Source: Rhizobium sp. NXC24 (GTDB taxonomy: Bacteria; Pseudomonadota; Alphaproteobacteria; Rhizobiales; Rhizobiaceae). From it: 64,000 nucleotides of DNA. This document shows, piece after piece, positions 18,691 to 28,819 of this stretch; positions within the stretch are counted from its first letter, which is position 1; every line of letters starts with the position of its first letter. A model generated the notes under the pieces. That model was not told the DNA's origin, searched no databases, and saw only the letters and a program-made list of their open reading frames with translations. The stretch covers positions 93,501 through 157,500 of the forward strand of contig NZ_CP024311.1 of the NCBI RefSeq assembly GCF_002944315.1. The letters are read 5' to 3'. The position numbers and the translations under genes are program-made.

Positions 18691-21432
18691 TTAGAGCGTA
18701 CGGGTAATATGCTCGACGCGGAAGCATTCAATCGTATCGCCAACGCGAATGTCTTCGTAGTTTTCGAACGCCATACCGCATTCCTGGCCGACATTGACTT
18801 CGGAGACTTCGTCCTTGAAGCGCTTGAGCGTCTTGAGCTTGCCTTCGTGGATGACGACGTTGTCGCGCACCAGACGAACGCCGACGCCACGCTCGACCTT
18901 GCCTTCGGTGACGCGGCAACCCGCGACCTTGCCGACCTTCGTGATGTTGAACACCTCGAGGATCTCGGCATTGCCGAGGAAGGTTTCGCGACGTTCCGGA
19001 GACAGGAGGCCCGACATCGCCGCCTTCACGTCATCGACGAGATCGTAGATGATGTTGTAGTAGCGGATTTCGATACCCTGACGTTCGGCGAACTGACGTG
19101 CCTGCGCATTGGCGCGGACGTTAAAGCCGATGATCGCCGCATTGGAGGCTTCGGCCAACGACACATCCGACTCTGTGATCCCGCCTGCGCCCGAATGGAC
19201 GATCCGGGCACGAACTTCGTCGGTGCCAAGCTTGTCGAGTGCGCCAGCGATTGCTTCGATCGAGCCCTGCACGTCGCCTTTGATGACCAGCGGGAATTCC
19301 TTCACGCCAACAGCCTGGAGCTGGGTCATCATCTGTTCGAGCGAGCCGCGCTGACCGGACTGGCGGGCAGCCGCCTTGTCGCGCGCCAGACGCTGGCGGT
19401 ATTCGGAAATCTCGCGAGCGCGGCTTTCGCTTTCGACGACCGCGAACTTGTCGCCTGCCGCCGGTGTGCCCGACAGACCGAGAACCTCGACCGGCGTTGC
19501 CGGCGTTGCTTCCTTCACATGCTCGCCCTTGTCGTTGACCAGAGCGCGTACGCGGCCCCACTGATCGCCGGCAACGACGATCTGGCCCGGACGCAGCGTG
19601 CCCTTCTGCACGAGGACGGTGGCGACGGAGCCGCGGCCACGGTCGAGCTGGGCTTCGATGACGGTGCCTTCCGCCGTGCGGTTCGGATTGGCCTTGAGAT
19701 CAAGGATTTCTGCCTGCAGCAGGATGGCTTCCAGCAGCTTGTCGAGGTTGGTGCGGTTCTTCGCGGAAACTTCCACGTCGAGCACTTCACCGCCCATGGA
19801 TTCGACGAAGACTTCGTGCTGCAGCAGTTCCGTGCGGACCTTCTGCGGATTGGCTTCGTGCTTGTCGATCTTGTTGATCGCCACGATGATCGGAACACCC
19901 GCCGCTTTGGCGTGGTTGATCGATTCGATCGTCTGCGGCATCACGCTGTCGTCGGCTGCCACCACCAGGATGGCGATGTCGGTCGCCTGGGCACCGCGGG
20001 CACGCATTGCCGTGAAGGCGGCGTGGCCGGGGGTGTCGATGAAGGTGATCTTCTGACCGTTCTGCTCGACCTGATAGGCGCCGATATGCTGGGTGATGCC
20101 ACCGGCTTCGCCGGCCACCACGTTGGCGTGGCGGATGGCGTCGAGCAGCGAGGTCTTGCCGTGGTCGACGTGGCCCATGATGGTGACGACGGGAGGACGG
20201 GAAATCAGTTCGCCATCCTCGTCGGCAACATTGAAGATGCCCTGTTCGATATCGGATTCCGAGACGCGCTTGACCGTATGGCCGAATTCGCCGGCGATGA
20301 GCTCGGCCAGGTCGGCGTCGATAACGTCGCCCGGCTTCATCATCTGGCCTTCCTTCATCAGGAACTTGATGACGTCGACGGCGCGTTCGGACATGCGCTG
20401 CGACAGTTCCTGAATGGTGATGGTCTCCGGCAGCACGACTTCACGCGAGATCTTCTCGCGCGTTTCCTGCATCTGGCTGCGGCGGAACTTTTCCTGGCGG
20501 CGGCGCATGGCCGAAAGCGAGCGGCCACGGGCATTGCCGTCTTCGTCGACATCGGCCGTCGTCACCGTCAGCTTGCCGCGGCGGCGGTCATCGTCGGTCT
20601 TCGGACGCGTGGTGACAGGCTTTGCCGGTTCAGGGCGCACGAGCTTCCCGCGTACCGGGCCGCCACGCGACGGGCCGCGATCGTCTTCCTCTTCATTGAC
20701 CCGGCGGCGGCTGACCGGTGTTTCCGTGGCAGCAGCGCCGGGGCGCGCAGCCTGGGGAGCCGCATCCGGGCGACGAGCAACGACAGGGGCTGCGGCCGGC
20801 TGAACCGCCGGCTTCGGTGCTTCCACCTTAGCTTCGACCGGCGCGGGCGCCTCGACCTTGGCTTCGGCGGCGCGGGCAGCCTCTTCGGCGGCGCGGCGGG
20901 CAGCTTCGGCCTGTTCGGCGATGCGACGTGCTTCTTCTTCCTGCTGGCGGCGAGCCTCTTCCTCAGCACGGCGGACCGCATCGGCGGCATCGCGAGCCTG
21001 GGCTTCGGCCAGTGCGCGGCGCCGCGCATCCATTTCGCCGGCCGACAGATGGTTCAGAACCACCGGACGCGACGAACGATCCTGCTGCGGGCGCTGCTGG
21101 TTGTTCTGGTTGGATTGCTGCGGCCGCTGCTGCTGGCCACCCGGCTGATGAATGCGCGGAGCCGGCTGCGGCGGGCGTGGCGGCTGCGGTGTCGGTTCCG
21201 CGACGCGCGTCACGGATGCCGTTGCGGCGGCCGTTGTCGTCGTCGGGGTGATCATTGGCTTTTCATCTTCAGGGCGTAGCGGGCGACGCTTGCGAGTCTC
21301 GACCACGACCGCCTTGGTGCGACCGCGGCCCATGTCCTGGCGCACGGTCCCCTGGTTCACGCCTGAAGGCTTCAGGGTGAGGGTCTTCTTACCCGAAACA
21401 CTCAGCGTCTTGTCGTCTTTATTGTCGGTCAT
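18691..21432 (-). CDS. infB: Translation initiation factor IF-2
   Basis: 913 residues. IF-2 is the GTPase that brings initiator tRNA to the 30S and promotes subunit joining. Residues 1–310 are a low-complexity Ala/Glu/Arg/Pro region with a KQ-rich start and a likely coiled coil ([21 protein letters not shown]). The IF2_N segment [20 protein letters not shown] follows, then the G domain: [25 protein letters not shown]. The C-terminal domains end RVEHITRTL. It is the last gene before a terminator and follows the YlxR-type gene. Confidence 0.97.
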   Translation of the reverse strand: MTDNKDDKTLSVSGKKTLTLKPSGVNQGTVRQDMGRGRTKAVVVETRKRRPLRPEDEKPMITPTTTTAAATASVTRVAEPTPQPPRPPQPAPRIHQPGGQQQRPQQSNQNNQQRPQQDRSSRPVVLNHLSAGEMDARRRALAEAQARDAADAVRRAEEEARRQQEEEARRIAEQAEAARRAAEEAARAAEAKVEAPAPVEAKVEAPKPAVQPAAAPVVARRPDAAPQAARPGAAATETPVSRRRVNEEEDDRGPSRGGPVRGKLVRPEPAKPVTTRPKTDDDRRRGKLTVTTADVDEDGNARGRSLSAMRRRQEKFRRSQMQETREKISREVVLPETITIQELSQRMSERAVDVIKFLMKEGQMMKPGDVIDADLAELIAGEFGHTVKRVSESDIEQGIFNVADEDGELISRPPVVTIMGHVDHGKTSLLDAIRHANVVAGEAGGITQHIGAYQVEQNGQKITFIDTPGHAAFTAMRARGAQATDIAILVVAADDSVMPQTIESINHAKAAGVPIIVAINKIDKHEANPQKVRTELLQHEVFVESMGGEVLDVEVSAKNRTNLDKLLEAILLQAEILDLKANPNRTAEGTVIEAQLDRGRGSVATVLVQKGTLRPGQIVVAGDQWGRVRALVNDKGEHVKEATPATPVEVLGLSGTPAAGDKFAVVESESRAREISEYRQRLARDKAAARQSGQRGSLEQMMTQLQAVGVKEFPLVIKGDVQGSIEAIAGALDKLGTDEVRARIVHSGAGGITESDVSLAEASNAAIIGFNVRANAQARQFAERQGIEIRYYNIIYDLVDDVKAAMSGLLSPERRETFLGNAEILEVFNITKVGKVAGCRVTEGKVERGVGVRLVRDNVVIHEGKLKTLKRFKDEVSEVNVGQECGMAFENYEDIRVGDTIECFRVEHITRTL

Positions 21433-21533
21433 TCCGTTCCCGTTCCTTCGGACAGGGTACGGAATCGTCCGTCACACCCTGTCGTTCAATGCATGTACCT
21501 TAATGAGGCGTCCGGCATCGGCCGGTGACCGCG

Positions 21534-22226
21534 TCATTGTTTTCGCCGGCCAGCGCCGCCCGTTGCCCGGGACTGACCGCCGTTGCGGTACCGTTCGAGC
21601 AGGTTTGCGCGCTTCACTACACCCTCACCTGCCTGCCCTGCAAGCGCTGCGGCATGGATAAAAGCGTTCTGGCCCATCAGTTCTTCCATTTCCGCCTCCG
21701 TGAAGACACGGAATGACGGTATTTCTTCTTCAGTCTCCATGCCAAGATGCCAGGCCTTGCGTGCCTGGTCGATCTTGCGAACGCCGTCGGCAGCGGCATC
21801 CATCGCATGGAACACGGCACGTGCCGAGCCGTTGCGAACGGCGCCATCAACCTTCGACGAGCCGCTTACGAACTGGCCCGCCTTGCGCGCCATGTGCATC
21901 ATCCCGGCAAGTTGCGCCGCAAGAAGGCGGTCGACGGTGGCGCCGAGATCGCTCGGTGCCGTCACCTCCGCCTTCAGGGCGCGGGAGAACATTTTCTTCG
22001 CCACTGCCTTGTCCACCAGCGCCCGGTCGAGTTTGACCCAGCATCCGCGTCCCGGCAGTTGCCGCTTCAGATCGGGAACCACGGTCCCATCCGGAGCGGC
22101 CACGAAGCGGATCAGCTCGTCCGGCGATCCGCTTTCGCGTGTTACGATGCACATACGGCCATTTGTGCCGTCGCCCGAGAGATCGTCGTCTTCCGGCGGA
22201 GCCTTCGGCCCATCTGCGTTTATCAT
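21534..22226 (-). CDS. YlxR-type RNA-binding protein with an added L7Ae-like domain
   Basis: 230 residues. An N-terminal YlxR/DUF448 domain (RMCIVTRESGSPDELIRFVAAPDG…GRGCWVKLDRALVDKA) is fused to a C-terminal L7Ae-like part (AAQLAGMMHMARKAGQFVSGSSKVDGAVRNGSARAVFHAMDAA). In many Gram-positive bacteria these are two separate genes (ylxR, ylxQ) between nusA and infB. The C-terminal tail is Gly/Arg-rich (GGQSRATGGAGRRKQ). The ATG at 22226 overlaps the nusA stop by four bases (ATGA). An RNA or nucleic-acid binding role is inferred. Confidence 0.88.
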   Translation of the reverse strand: MINADGPKAPPEDDDLSGDGTNGRMCIVTRESGSPDELIRFVAAPDGTVVPDLKRQLPGRGCWVKLDRALVDKAVAKKMFSRALKAEVTAPSDLGATVDRLLAAQLAGMMHMARKAGQFVSGSSKVDGAVRNGSARAVFHAMDAAADGVRKIDQARKAWHLGMETEEEIPSFRVFTEAEMEELMGQNAFIHAAALAGQAGEGVVKRANLLERYRNGGQSRATGGAGRRKQ

Positions 22227-23827
22227 GCTTCCTGCTCGGCCTCGTCCTCCGATGCCTCTTCGGCCTCGGCAGCGAGATCGGCTTCCGTGATCCAACCGGC
22301 CAGCAGACGGGCCTGCACGACCATCTGCTCGGCTTCGACGCGCGACACTTCGAGCTTGGAGAACAGGCCTTCGAACTTCTTCGTTTCGCCGTTCTTGCGC
22401 TCGGTCCAGCCGACGAGATCGTCAGCGGCGCAGCCGGCGAAGTCCTCGATCGTCTTGATGCCGTCCTCACCGAGGGCGACCATCATCTGTGCGGTCATGC
22501 CGTTGATCTGGCGCAGCTCGTCGGAAACGCCGAGCGCCTTGCGCTTCTCGTCCATTTCGGCTTCCAGGCGCTCCAGATATTCGCGGGCGCGATCCTGGAT
22601 TTCCTGGGCGGTCTCTTCGTCGAAACCGTCGATGGACGAAATTTCGTCGAGATCGACATAAGCCAGTTCCTCGACGGCGGCAAAGCCTTCCGAAGCCAGA
22701 ACCTGGCCGACCATTTCGTCAACGTCGAGTGCATCCATGAACAGGTTGGTGCGCTCGTTGAATTCCTTCTGACGGCGTTCCGATTCCTCGGCTTCCGTCA
22801 TGATGTCGATGTCCCAGCCGGTGAGCTGCGAAGCGAGGCGGACGTTCTGGCCGCGGCGGCCGATGGCGAGCGAAAGCTGCTCGTCCGGAACCACGACTTC
22901 GATGCGCTCGGCGTCCTCATCGAGAACGACCTTGGCGACTTCGGCCGGCTGCAGCGCGTTGACGACGAAGTTGGCCGGTTCGTTGGACCAGGGAATGATG
23001 TCGATCTTTTCGCCCTGCAGTTCGCCAACCACGGCCTGGACGCGCGAACCACGCATACCAACGCAGGCGCCGACCGGATCGATCGACGAGTCGTTCGAAA
23101 TGACGGCGATCTTGGCGCGCGAGCCCGGATCGCGGGCAACCGACTTCACCTGGATGATGCCGTCGTAGATTTCCGGCACTTCCATGGTGAAGAGCTTGAC
23201 CATGAACTGCGGATGCGTGCGCGACAGGAAGATCTGTGGGCCGCGCTGTTCGCGGCGGACGTCGTAGACATAGGCGCGAACGCGGTCGCCATAGCGGAAG
23301 TTTTCGCGCGGGATCATTTCGTCGCGGCGGATGATGCCTTCGCCGCGGCCGAGGTCGACGATGACGTTGCCGTATTCGACGCGCTTGACGGTGCCGTTGA
23401 CGATTTCGCCGACGCGATCCTTGAATTCGTCGAACTGGCGGTCACGCTCGGCTTCGCGCACCTTCTGCACGATGACCTGCTTGGCCGACTGCGCGGCAAT
23501 GCGGCCGAAATCCATCGGCGGCAGCGGATCGGCGATGAAGTCGCCGAGGGCGGCGTCGGGGTTGCGGTCGCGGGCCAGTTCCAGCGGGATCTGCGTGGAA
23601 TAGTCCTCGGCCTTTTCGACGACTTCGAGCAGGCGCTGCAGGCGGATTTCGCCGGTCTTCGGGTTGATGTCGGCGCGGATGTTCGACTCCGTGCCATAAC
23701 GCGAACGCGCGGCCTTCTGAATCGCGTCCGCCATTGCGGCAAGCACGATCTCGCGGTCGATGACCTTTTCGCGCGCCACTGCATCTGCGATCTGCAGAAG
23801 TTCTAGCCGGTTCGCACTGACTGCCAT
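22223..23827 (-). CDS. nusA: Transcription termination/antitermination factor NusA
   Basis: 534 residues. NusA binds RNA polymerase and RNA, and controls pausing, termination and antitermination. Order: N-terminal domain ([19 protein letters not shown]…), S1 domain ([19 protein letters not shown]), KH domains ([33 protein letters not shown]), and a C-terminal helix-hairpin-helix/acidic repeat region ([22 protein letters not shown]) with an acidic tail. The ATG at 23827 starts the conserved segment. It lies between rimP and ylxR. Confidence 0.97.
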   Translation of the reverse strand: MAVSANRLELLQIADAVAREKVIDREIVLAAMADAIQKAARSRYGTESNIRADINPKTGEIRLQRLLEVVEKAEDYSTQIPLELARDRNPDAALGDFIADPLPPMDFGRIAAQSAKQVIVQKVREAERDRQFDEFKDRVGEIVNGTVKRVEYGNVIVDLGRGEGIIRRDEMIPRENFRYGDRVRAYVYDVRREQRGPQIFLSRTHPQFMVKLFTMEVPEIYDGIIQVKSVARDPGSRAKIAVISNDSSIDPVGACVGMRGSRVQAVVGELQGEKIDIIPWSNEPANFVVNALQPAEVAKVVLDEDAERIEVVVPDEQLSLAIGRRGQNVRLASQLTGWDIDIMTEAEESERRQKEFNERTNLFMDALDVDEMVGQVLASEGFAAVEELAYVDLDEISSIDGFDEETAQEIQDRAREYLERLEAEMDEKRKALGVSDELRQINGMTAQMMVALGEDGIKTIEDFAGCAADDLVGWTERKNGETKKFEGLFSKLEVSRVEAEQMVVQARLLAGWITEADLAAEAEEASEDEAEQEA

Positions 23828-23888
23828 TGTCTTTAGTCTCCGTCTTCCTGCCCTGGGGTTCCCGTCCCGTGAGCGGTTCGTTGATCGG

Positions 23889-24494
23889 TTATTCTTCTTC
23901 GTCCGCTTCGTTCTGGTTCGCAGCCTCGGCTTTCGCCAGCTTGTCGGCGCGCAGCGCATCGCGGATGAGATCGTCCGTCAGGATCAGCTTGGCGTCGGCC
24001 AGCGTGCTGAACGGAATGGTCACCTTCGGCTCTTCGCCGTAAGCAACCTGGTCGCGCTCGATCGTAAAACCATCGGCGCTGACATCGGCGATCTTGCCAC
24101 GGAACCGCTTGCGGTTATCCACCAGGATCGAGGTCTCGCACTTGATGAGATGGCCGATCCAGCGGCTGAAATCCGACTTGCGCACCATCGGGCGGTCGAT
24201 GCCGGGCGAAGACACTTCCAGATGATACGCTTTATCGATCGGATCTTCCACATCCAGCACCGGCGAAATCGCCGTCGAGACCTCTTCGCAATCCTCGACG
24301 GTCATGGTGCCGTCGTTGCGCTCGGTCATGATCTGCAATGTCAGGCCGTTCTGATTGAGGAGGCGCGCGCGCACTAGGCGGAAGCCCATGCCGACGAGCA
24401 CGGGCTCGATGATGGCGGCGATGCGCTGGTCAAGGCCGGTTTCGACGATCAGCCGCGGTTCATTGACATTGTCTGCGTTTGTCTCTTCCGACAA
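23889..24494 (-). CDS. rimP: Ribosome maturation factor RimP
   Basis: 201 residues. RimP is needed for efficient 30S maturation. Family motifs: [23 protein letters not shown] and [12 protein letters not shown] chose the TTG at 24494 because AGGAG lies eight to nine bases before it; an in-frame ATG at 24521 would place that ribosome site inside the gene. It is the first gene of the rimP-nusA-ylxR-infB operon, preceded by a leader with a terminator-like hairpin. Confidence 0.92.
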   Translation of the reverse strand: MSEETNADNVNEPRLIVETGLDQRIAAIIEPVLVGMGFRLVRARLLNQNGLTLQIMTERNDGTMTVEDCEEVSTAISPVLDVEDPIDKAYHLEVSSPGIDRPMVRKSDFSRWIGHLIKCETSILVDNRKRFRGKIADVSADGFTIERDQVAYGEEPKVTIPFSTLADAKLILTDDLIRDALRADKLAKAEAANQNEADEEE

Positions 24495-24535
24495 GCGTTC
24501 ACTCCTGCATTGTCCATGCATTTGGAGATCGAGCT

Positions 24536-24568
24536 AATAAAAAAGAGCGGGTCCTTGCGGCCCACTCT
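24536..24568 (-). promoter_or_regulatory. Attenuator-like hairpin in the rimP–nusA leader
   Basis: On the minus strand AGAGTGGG pairs with CCCGCTCT around CCGCAAGGA, followed at once by TTTTTTATT. It looks like an intrinsic terminator but sits about 40 bases before the rimP ribosome site and behind a good promoter, so it would end or attenuate the transcript of the operon that encodes NusA itself. Confidence 0.65.
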
Positions 24569-24595
24569 TCATCACACGATCAAGAATTTGATGCC

Positions 24596-24624
24596 GATAT
24601 AAGCCCGTTCCCGTCAAATTGCAA
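24596..24624 (-). promoter_or_regulatory. Probable sigma-70-type promoter of the rimP operon
   Basis: Minus strand TTGCAA (24624–24619), a 17-base spacer, then TATATC (24601–24596). Spacing is optimal and the −10 is close to consensus. It gives a leader of about 95 bases. Confidence 0.6.
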
Positions 24625-24992
24625 GGTCTTCGCAGCGAAACCCGGCTTTCGCGGTTATTTGCGGAATTCTCCAGTAAATACCGCGAAACCTTCCGAACCC
24701 AGCGTATAACGCCATGGCTTGATTCTTTGGCGCAATGATCCGCAAGTGCGCGCCATCAGTAGTAAGGCGAGATGCACAACCGTCGTGGACCGTAAACGCG
24801 CATAGCACTAGCGCGCCGCGTAAAGGGCGGCAGCACTTGATTTCCAAGCTGGCGATCGCGCCGGTAAGGTTGACTTTGGTCGCCATTTCCCCCGCAACGG
24901 TGCAGTGCTGCACGGCCGACCGCATCGCTGGCGCCTCAAACGATCCGCAGCCAAGCCTCTCCATGCCCTGCGAAAGTCACCTCAACCGGTTT
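24625..24992. other. Non-coding or undetermined stretch
   Basis: About 370 bases between the rimP promoter and the ABM-type gene. A 116-codon open frame on the minus strand (24614–24964) lacks a ribosome site and family features and overlaps the promoter, so I do not call it. Nothing else is recognised. Confidence 0.4.
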
Positions 24993-25262
24993 TCAGGCCT
25001 TGTTGGTGAACCAAATCGTCGGTGCGCCCAACACGCCTCCCCGGCGCATCGCGGCCCTTAGTTCTTCCAGTTTACCGAAGGCTTGAGCTGCTTCAATCGT
25101 GGCAAACTCATGGATGACGGTAACGTCGTTGGGATTGTCGGTGGCTTGAAAGACCGCCTCTGCTGTAACCCCGTTTGCCTTCTGTACGGGCCGAAATTCA
25201 TCGTATACTTTACGCCAGGCCGCGTAGTCCGAAACGTCGTGCCTTACAAACAGCGTCGTCAT
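24993..25262 (-). CDS. Small ABM-like dimeric alpha/beta barrel protein
   Basis: 89 residues. The pattern TLFVRHDVSDYAAWRKVYDEF and DPNDVTVIHEFATIEAAQAF fits the antibiotic-biosynthesis-monooxygenase/dimeric alpha-beta barrel fold, in which small homodimers bind or oxidise small molecules. The ATG at 25262 has GGGAGGATGAG upstream, an excellent ribosome site. No partner gene adjoins; the substrate is unknown. Confidence 0.7.
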   Translation of the reverse strand: MTTLFVRHDVSDYAAWRKVYDEFRPVQKANGVTAEAVFQATDNPNDVTVIHEFATIEAAQAFGKLEELRAAMRRGGVLGAPTIWFTNKA

Positions 25263-25519
25263 CTCATCCTCCCGCTTTTGTATTTTCACGTTGGGACGTC
25301 TGGCGTGTCAGCATATCACCGAAGAGACTCTCGCGCTTGAGGAATATCTGGCCGCTCGCGCTTCTGGCGATTTCTTGAGAGCGCGGACAAAGCGGACCTT
25401 GCGTCTGGGTCAGGTAAGTTCTTACAATCCTGTCGGCGAGGGACGAGAGCGGAAAAGCCACACCACTTGCGGAAAGCACTCAAAAGCTGCCGCAGGTCGC
25501 ACCTGCCGCCAAATTCCGC

Positions 25520-26776
25520 TTATTTCAGCACGCCGAGCATCGAGCTGTCGGGATAGCAGGTGGGCTTGCGGCCGCTTTTTTCCTGCCATTGGCCGATCGA
25601 CCGCCGGGTCTTGTAGCCCGGCAGTCCGTCGGTGCCGCCGACGTCGTAACCCTTGTGCTCCAGGGTCATCTGCATGCCGGCGACGTCGGAGCGCAGCATC
25701 TTGCCGACATCGCCCCATTTGCCCTGGAACGCGCCGGAGCCGTAGGTAATGCGGTCGGCGAGATTGCCGATATAGAGGCCGTAGAGGTCGGAATTATTGT
25801 ATTCCTTGATGACGTAGAAATTCGGCGTGACGATGAATTCCGGTCCGTCGCGGCCGGCCGGCACCAGCATCATGCCGCTGGCGCGCAGCTCATCGGACGG
25901 AAAAGCCTTGCCGGCGATCCTGGTGATCCCGAGCGCGTTCCATTGTGAAATCGGCTTGGCAAGATCCGGCCCTTCCTGCGCGCAGGACACGTTTTCCGGG
26001 ATCGTCACTTCATAGCCCCAGCCGCGGCCGCGCTGCCAGCCCTTCTGCACAAGATAGTTGGCTATGGATGCGAGCGTATCCGGCACGGACGTCCAGATGT
26101 TGCGATGGCCGTCGCCGTCGAAATCAACAGCGTATTTCAGGTAGCTGGTCGGCATGAACTGCGGTTGGCCGAGCGCGCCGGCCCAGGAGCCCATGAACTG
26201 ATCCGGCGTGACATCGCCATGCTCGAGAATGCCGAGTGCTGCGATAAGCTCGGTACGGAACATTTCCTTGCGCGTCGACATAAAGGCCTTGGTCGCCAGC
26301 ACCTGGATCGCCGAATTCGGCAGTTTCGCCGCTCCGAAGCCGGTCTCGCGGCCCCAGATCGCCAGCACGATCGGACCGGGCACGCCATAGACCTTTTCGA
26401 TCCTCTTCAGCGTCGGGCCATATTGCGAAGCGAAGCTGCGTCCGGTCGTCGCCAGTTTCTGCAGCCGCGCCTCGTTGAAATAGGGAGCAGGCGAGGAGAA
26501 TTCCGCCTGCGTCTGTGGCTGTTCCTTGGGCTTTGGGAAGCCCGGCGGGACGAGATCCGGCAGGTCCCAATTCAGCGTCACGCCGGAAAAAGCCGCCTTG
26601 AAGGTTTTTTCGGAAATGCCGTCCTTCTTTGCTTCCGGCCAGAGATTCTGTTGGATCCAGCTCTCGAATTGGGCTTCGACATCGGCTTTGGAGGCGGCGA
26701 GGGCGGGGAGGGGGAGAAGAGCAAAAAGGACGATAAGCGTGCGCAGAATATATCGCGCCGGGTGCACTCTCCTCAT
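25520..26776 (-). CDS. Lytic murein transglycosylase (MltB/GH103 type)
   Basis: 418 residues. It cleaves peptidoglycan glycan strands, leaving 1,6-anhydro ends. A signal peptide (residues 1–27, ending ALAAS) is followed by the SLT_2 domain with catalytic Glu in IWGRETGFGA and the family motifs GALGQPQFMPTSYLKYAVDFDGDG; the C-terminal 60 residues are a peptidoglycan-binding domain (MTLEHKGYDVGGTDGLPGYKT). The ATG at 26776 is used, with GAAGGAG nine bases ahead. It lies 14 bases after recR on the same strand. Confidence 0.9.
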   Translation of the reverse strand: MRRVHPARYILRTLIVLFALLPLPALAASKADVEAQFESWIQQNLWPEAKKDGISEKTFKAAFSGVTLNWDLPDLVPPGFPKPKEQPQTQAEFSSPAPYFNEARLQKLATTGRSFASQYGPTLKRIEKVYGVPGPIVLAIWGRETGFGAAKLPNSAIQVLATKAFMSTRKEMFRTELIAALGILEHGDVTPDQFMGSWAGALGQPQFMPTSYLKYAVDFDGDGHRNIWTSVPDTLASIANYLVQKGWQRGRGWGYEVTIPENVSCAQEGPDLAKPISQWNALGITRIAGKAFPSDELRASGMMLVPAGRDGPEFIVTPNFYVIKEYNNSDLYGLYIGNLADRITYGSGAFQGKWGDVGKMLRSDVAGMQMTLEHKGYDVGGTDGLPGYKTRRSIGQWQEKSGRKPTCYPDSSMLGVLK

Positions 26777-26790
26777 GCTCTGTCTCTCCT

Positions 26791-27396
26791 TCAAATCGTC
26801 GTCCGCGCCCGCAGCGCCGCTGTCAGCGTGCCTTCGTCGAGGTAATCGAGCTCGCCGCCAACCGGTACGCCATGGGCGAGGCGGGTGATTTTCACCTCCA
26901 GGCCGGCGAGCTGGTCAGTTATATAGTGTGCTGTGGTTTGCCCCTCGACTGTGGCGTTGACGGCGATGATGATCTCCCGGACACCGCCCTCGTTGACGCG
27001 CTCTATCAGCCCGCGAATGTTGAGATCGTCGGGTCCGACGCCATCGAGCGGCGACAGCACGCCGCCAAGAACGTGATAGGCGGCATTCATCGCGCCGGCG
27101 CGCTCCAGTGCCCAGAGGTCGGCGACATCTTCGACGACGATGATGACGGACTGATCGCGCCGGTCGTCGGTGCAGACGGTGCAGGGGTCGACAGTATCGA
27201 CGTTGCCGCAGCGCGAGCAAATCTTCACCTTGTCATAGGCATCGCCCATGGCATGGGAGAGCGGGCCGAGCAACTGGTCCTTCTTCTTGATCAGGTGCAA
27301 TGCGGCGCGCCGTGCCGAGCGTGGGCCGAGGCCCGGCACTTTTGCCAGAAGCTGGATGAGTTTTTCAATTTCGGGGCCGGTGACTCGCTTTGCCAT
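26791..27396 (-). CDS. recR: Recombination mediator RecR
   Basis: 201 residues. RecR works with RecO and RecF to load RecA at gaps. Visible: helix-hairpin-helix [16 protein letters not shown], zinc finger Cys60-x2-Cys63…Cys72-x2-Cys75 ([16 protein letters not shown]), and Toprim segment [14 protein letters not shown]. Standard length. RecF is encoded about 19 kb further right in this window. Confidence 0.97.
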   Translation of the reverse strand: MAKRVTGPEIEKLIQLLAKVPGLGPRSARRAALHLIKKKDQLLGPLSHAMGDAYDKVKICSRCGNVDTVDPCTVCTDDRRDQSVIIVVEDVADLWALERAGAMNAAYHVLGGVLSPLDGVGPDDLNIRGLIERVNEGGVREIIIAVNATVEGQTTAHYITDQLAGLEVKITRLAHGVPVGGELDYLDEGTLTAALRARTTI

Positions 27397-27453
27397 GGGA
27401 GGCTTTTAGCTCATATGCTGAAGGAACGGAATCGCGGAAGGGATGAACGCCCT

Positions 27454-28071
27454 ATGAAAATTCTGGCCGTCTGCATCGGCACCGCCGAAACACTGCCCGG
27501 CAAGAGCTACAAGACCGGAATTAACAAGCATGCGGTCGGCGGCACGGTCATGGTCGACGCCGAGGGTATCATCGGCGATGCCGTCTGCAATGGCGAACAT
27601 CACGGCGGACGCGATCAGGCCGTGTATGTCGAAGGTTCGCTGACGCTGGATTGGTGGTCGAACGAGTTGGGGCGCAAGCTGGAACCCGGTGCGTTCGGCG
27701 AAAATATCGTCATCGAAGGGCTCGATAACCGCGAGGTCGCGGTCGGCGACAGATTCATAGCCGGCGATCTAGTTCTGGAGGTCACCTCGGCCCGCATTCC
27801 CTGCGCGACGTTCGCGGCGAAGATGGGTGATCCGAAATTCGTCAAGCGCTATACGCAAGCGGGCCGTCCCGGCATCTATTGCCGCGTCATCAAAAACGGC
27901 ACGGCCACCGCCGGGACGCCGGTGACCTATGTCCCCTATGCCGGCGCCAAGGTCACCATGCCGGAAATGATGGCGACCTTCGGTAGACGATTGTCCCCGG
28001 AGGATCGGACGCGTTATCTCTCCGCGCCCATTCACTACAAGCTCAGGGCGCTTCTCGACGATGATTCCTAA
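27454..28071 (+). CDS. YiiM-like MOSC domain protein
   Basis: 205 residues. MOSC proteins bind molybdenum cofactor or act on sulfur; YiiM relatives protect against N-hydroxylated bases. Motifs: GDAVCNGEHHGGRDQAVYVE, PGAFGENIVIEGLDNREVAVGDRF, and the conserved cysteine in SARIPCATFAAKMGDPKFVKRY. The start is the ATG at 27454 (GGAAGGG upstream). It is divergent from recR. Its stop codon abuts a dispersed repeat. Confidence 0.88.
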   Translation: MKILAVCIGTAETLPGKSYKTGINKHAVGGTVMVDAEGIIGDAVCNGEHHGGRDQAVYVEGSLTLDWWSNELGRKLEPGAFGENIVIEGLDNREVAVGDRFIAGDLVLEVTSARIPCATFAAKMGDPKFVKRYTQAGRPGIYCRVIKNGTATAGTPVTYVPYAGAKVTMPEMMATFGRRLSPEDRTRYLSAPIHYKLRALLDDDS

Positions 28072-28174
28072 AGCATGTGGCGCAAAAATGCGCAGCGGTT
28101 TTGCGATAACGACATGCGCAAAATCAAAGACCTAAAGCGCGAGGAGCGAATCCTAGAGATCGCGATACGCTTTA
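28072..28174. repeat. Dispersed rhizobial intergenic repeat, copy 1
   Basis: Begins agcatgtggcgcaaaaatgc, has the core GCGATAACGACATGCGCAAAATC and ends GATCGCGATACGCTTTA. A diverged copy is at 34264–34347. It fills the whole gap between two convergent genes and supplies the stop codon of the RBBP9-type hydrolase (28172–28174). Confidence 0.75.
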
Positions 28175-28708
28175 GACAAGCCCGGTGCGAAAACGCTCGA
28201 ACAGTGCCCGACCTTCCGGCCAATCGCCAATTCCGGAATTCGCATTGATATGGCCGAGCGCGCCGACATCGATCAATGCGCTGCCCCAGACCGCAGCACT
28301 TTCCGTCGCATAGTCGAACGAACCAAAGGGATCGTTGGTGCTTGCGATGAGAAGCGACGGAAATGGCAGTCTTAAGCGCGGCGGATTGGCGAAGCTGGGG
28401 GCTTCCGTCAGATAGACGTCGCCCGTGGGATCGGGCGCCGAGACGAGGAAGGCGCCGAGGATGCCTGCAGGCGCAGATGCCGCCCAGTGCGCGACCAACT
28501 GGCAGGCGAGGCTATGGGCGATGAGGATCGGCGGCGTCCTGGAGCGGCGGATCTCCCAGTCGAGTGCGGCGAGCCAATCGGCCAATTCCGGCCTGTCCCA
28601 GCTCGTCGGCTGAAAGCGGCGCATCTCGGGGTCCTGCCGTTCCCACAGGGTCTGCCAGTGGCCTTCCCCCGAGCCGCCAAGGCCGGGCAGGATAATGATC
28701 TCACTCAT
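28172..28708 (-). CDS. RBBP9/YdeN-type serine hydrolase
   Basis: 178 residues of the DUF452-like/RBBP9 alpha/beta hydrolase family. Catalytic triad by motif: Ser in LIAHSLACQLVAHWA, Asp in STNDPFGS, His in GALGHINANSG. The start ATG at 28708 begins the family segment SEIIILPGLGGSGEGHWQTLW. Function is generic ester or peptide hydrolysis. It is divergent from the Lrp-family regulator gene. Confidence 0.87.
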   Translation of the reverse strand: MSEIIILPGLGGSGEGHWQTLWERQDPEMRRFQPTSWDRPELADWLAALDWEIRRSRTPPILIAHSLACQLVAHWAASAPAGILGAFLVSAPDPTGDVYLTEAPSFANPPRLRLPFPSLLIASTNDPFGSFDYATESAAVWGSALIDVGALGHINANSGIGDWPEGRALFERFRTGLV

Positions 28709-28819
28709 GTCTTCCTCTCGTACTGTGTTGACGGAGGGAAGGTGGCATGCCGCATTGGCAATTGACATTGCAATCCATCGGGTAAAACTTGCTTCCGCCG
28801 ATGAATTCAAGGCACGAGA

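Noticed and set aside
18532..21279. Long plus-strand frame opposite infB
   Set aside because: Antisense shadow of IF-2, biased composition, no start signals.
24614..24964. 116-codon minus-strand frame ahead of rimP
   Set aside because: Overlaps the probable rimP promoter, no ribosome site, no family features, odd Cys/His distribution.
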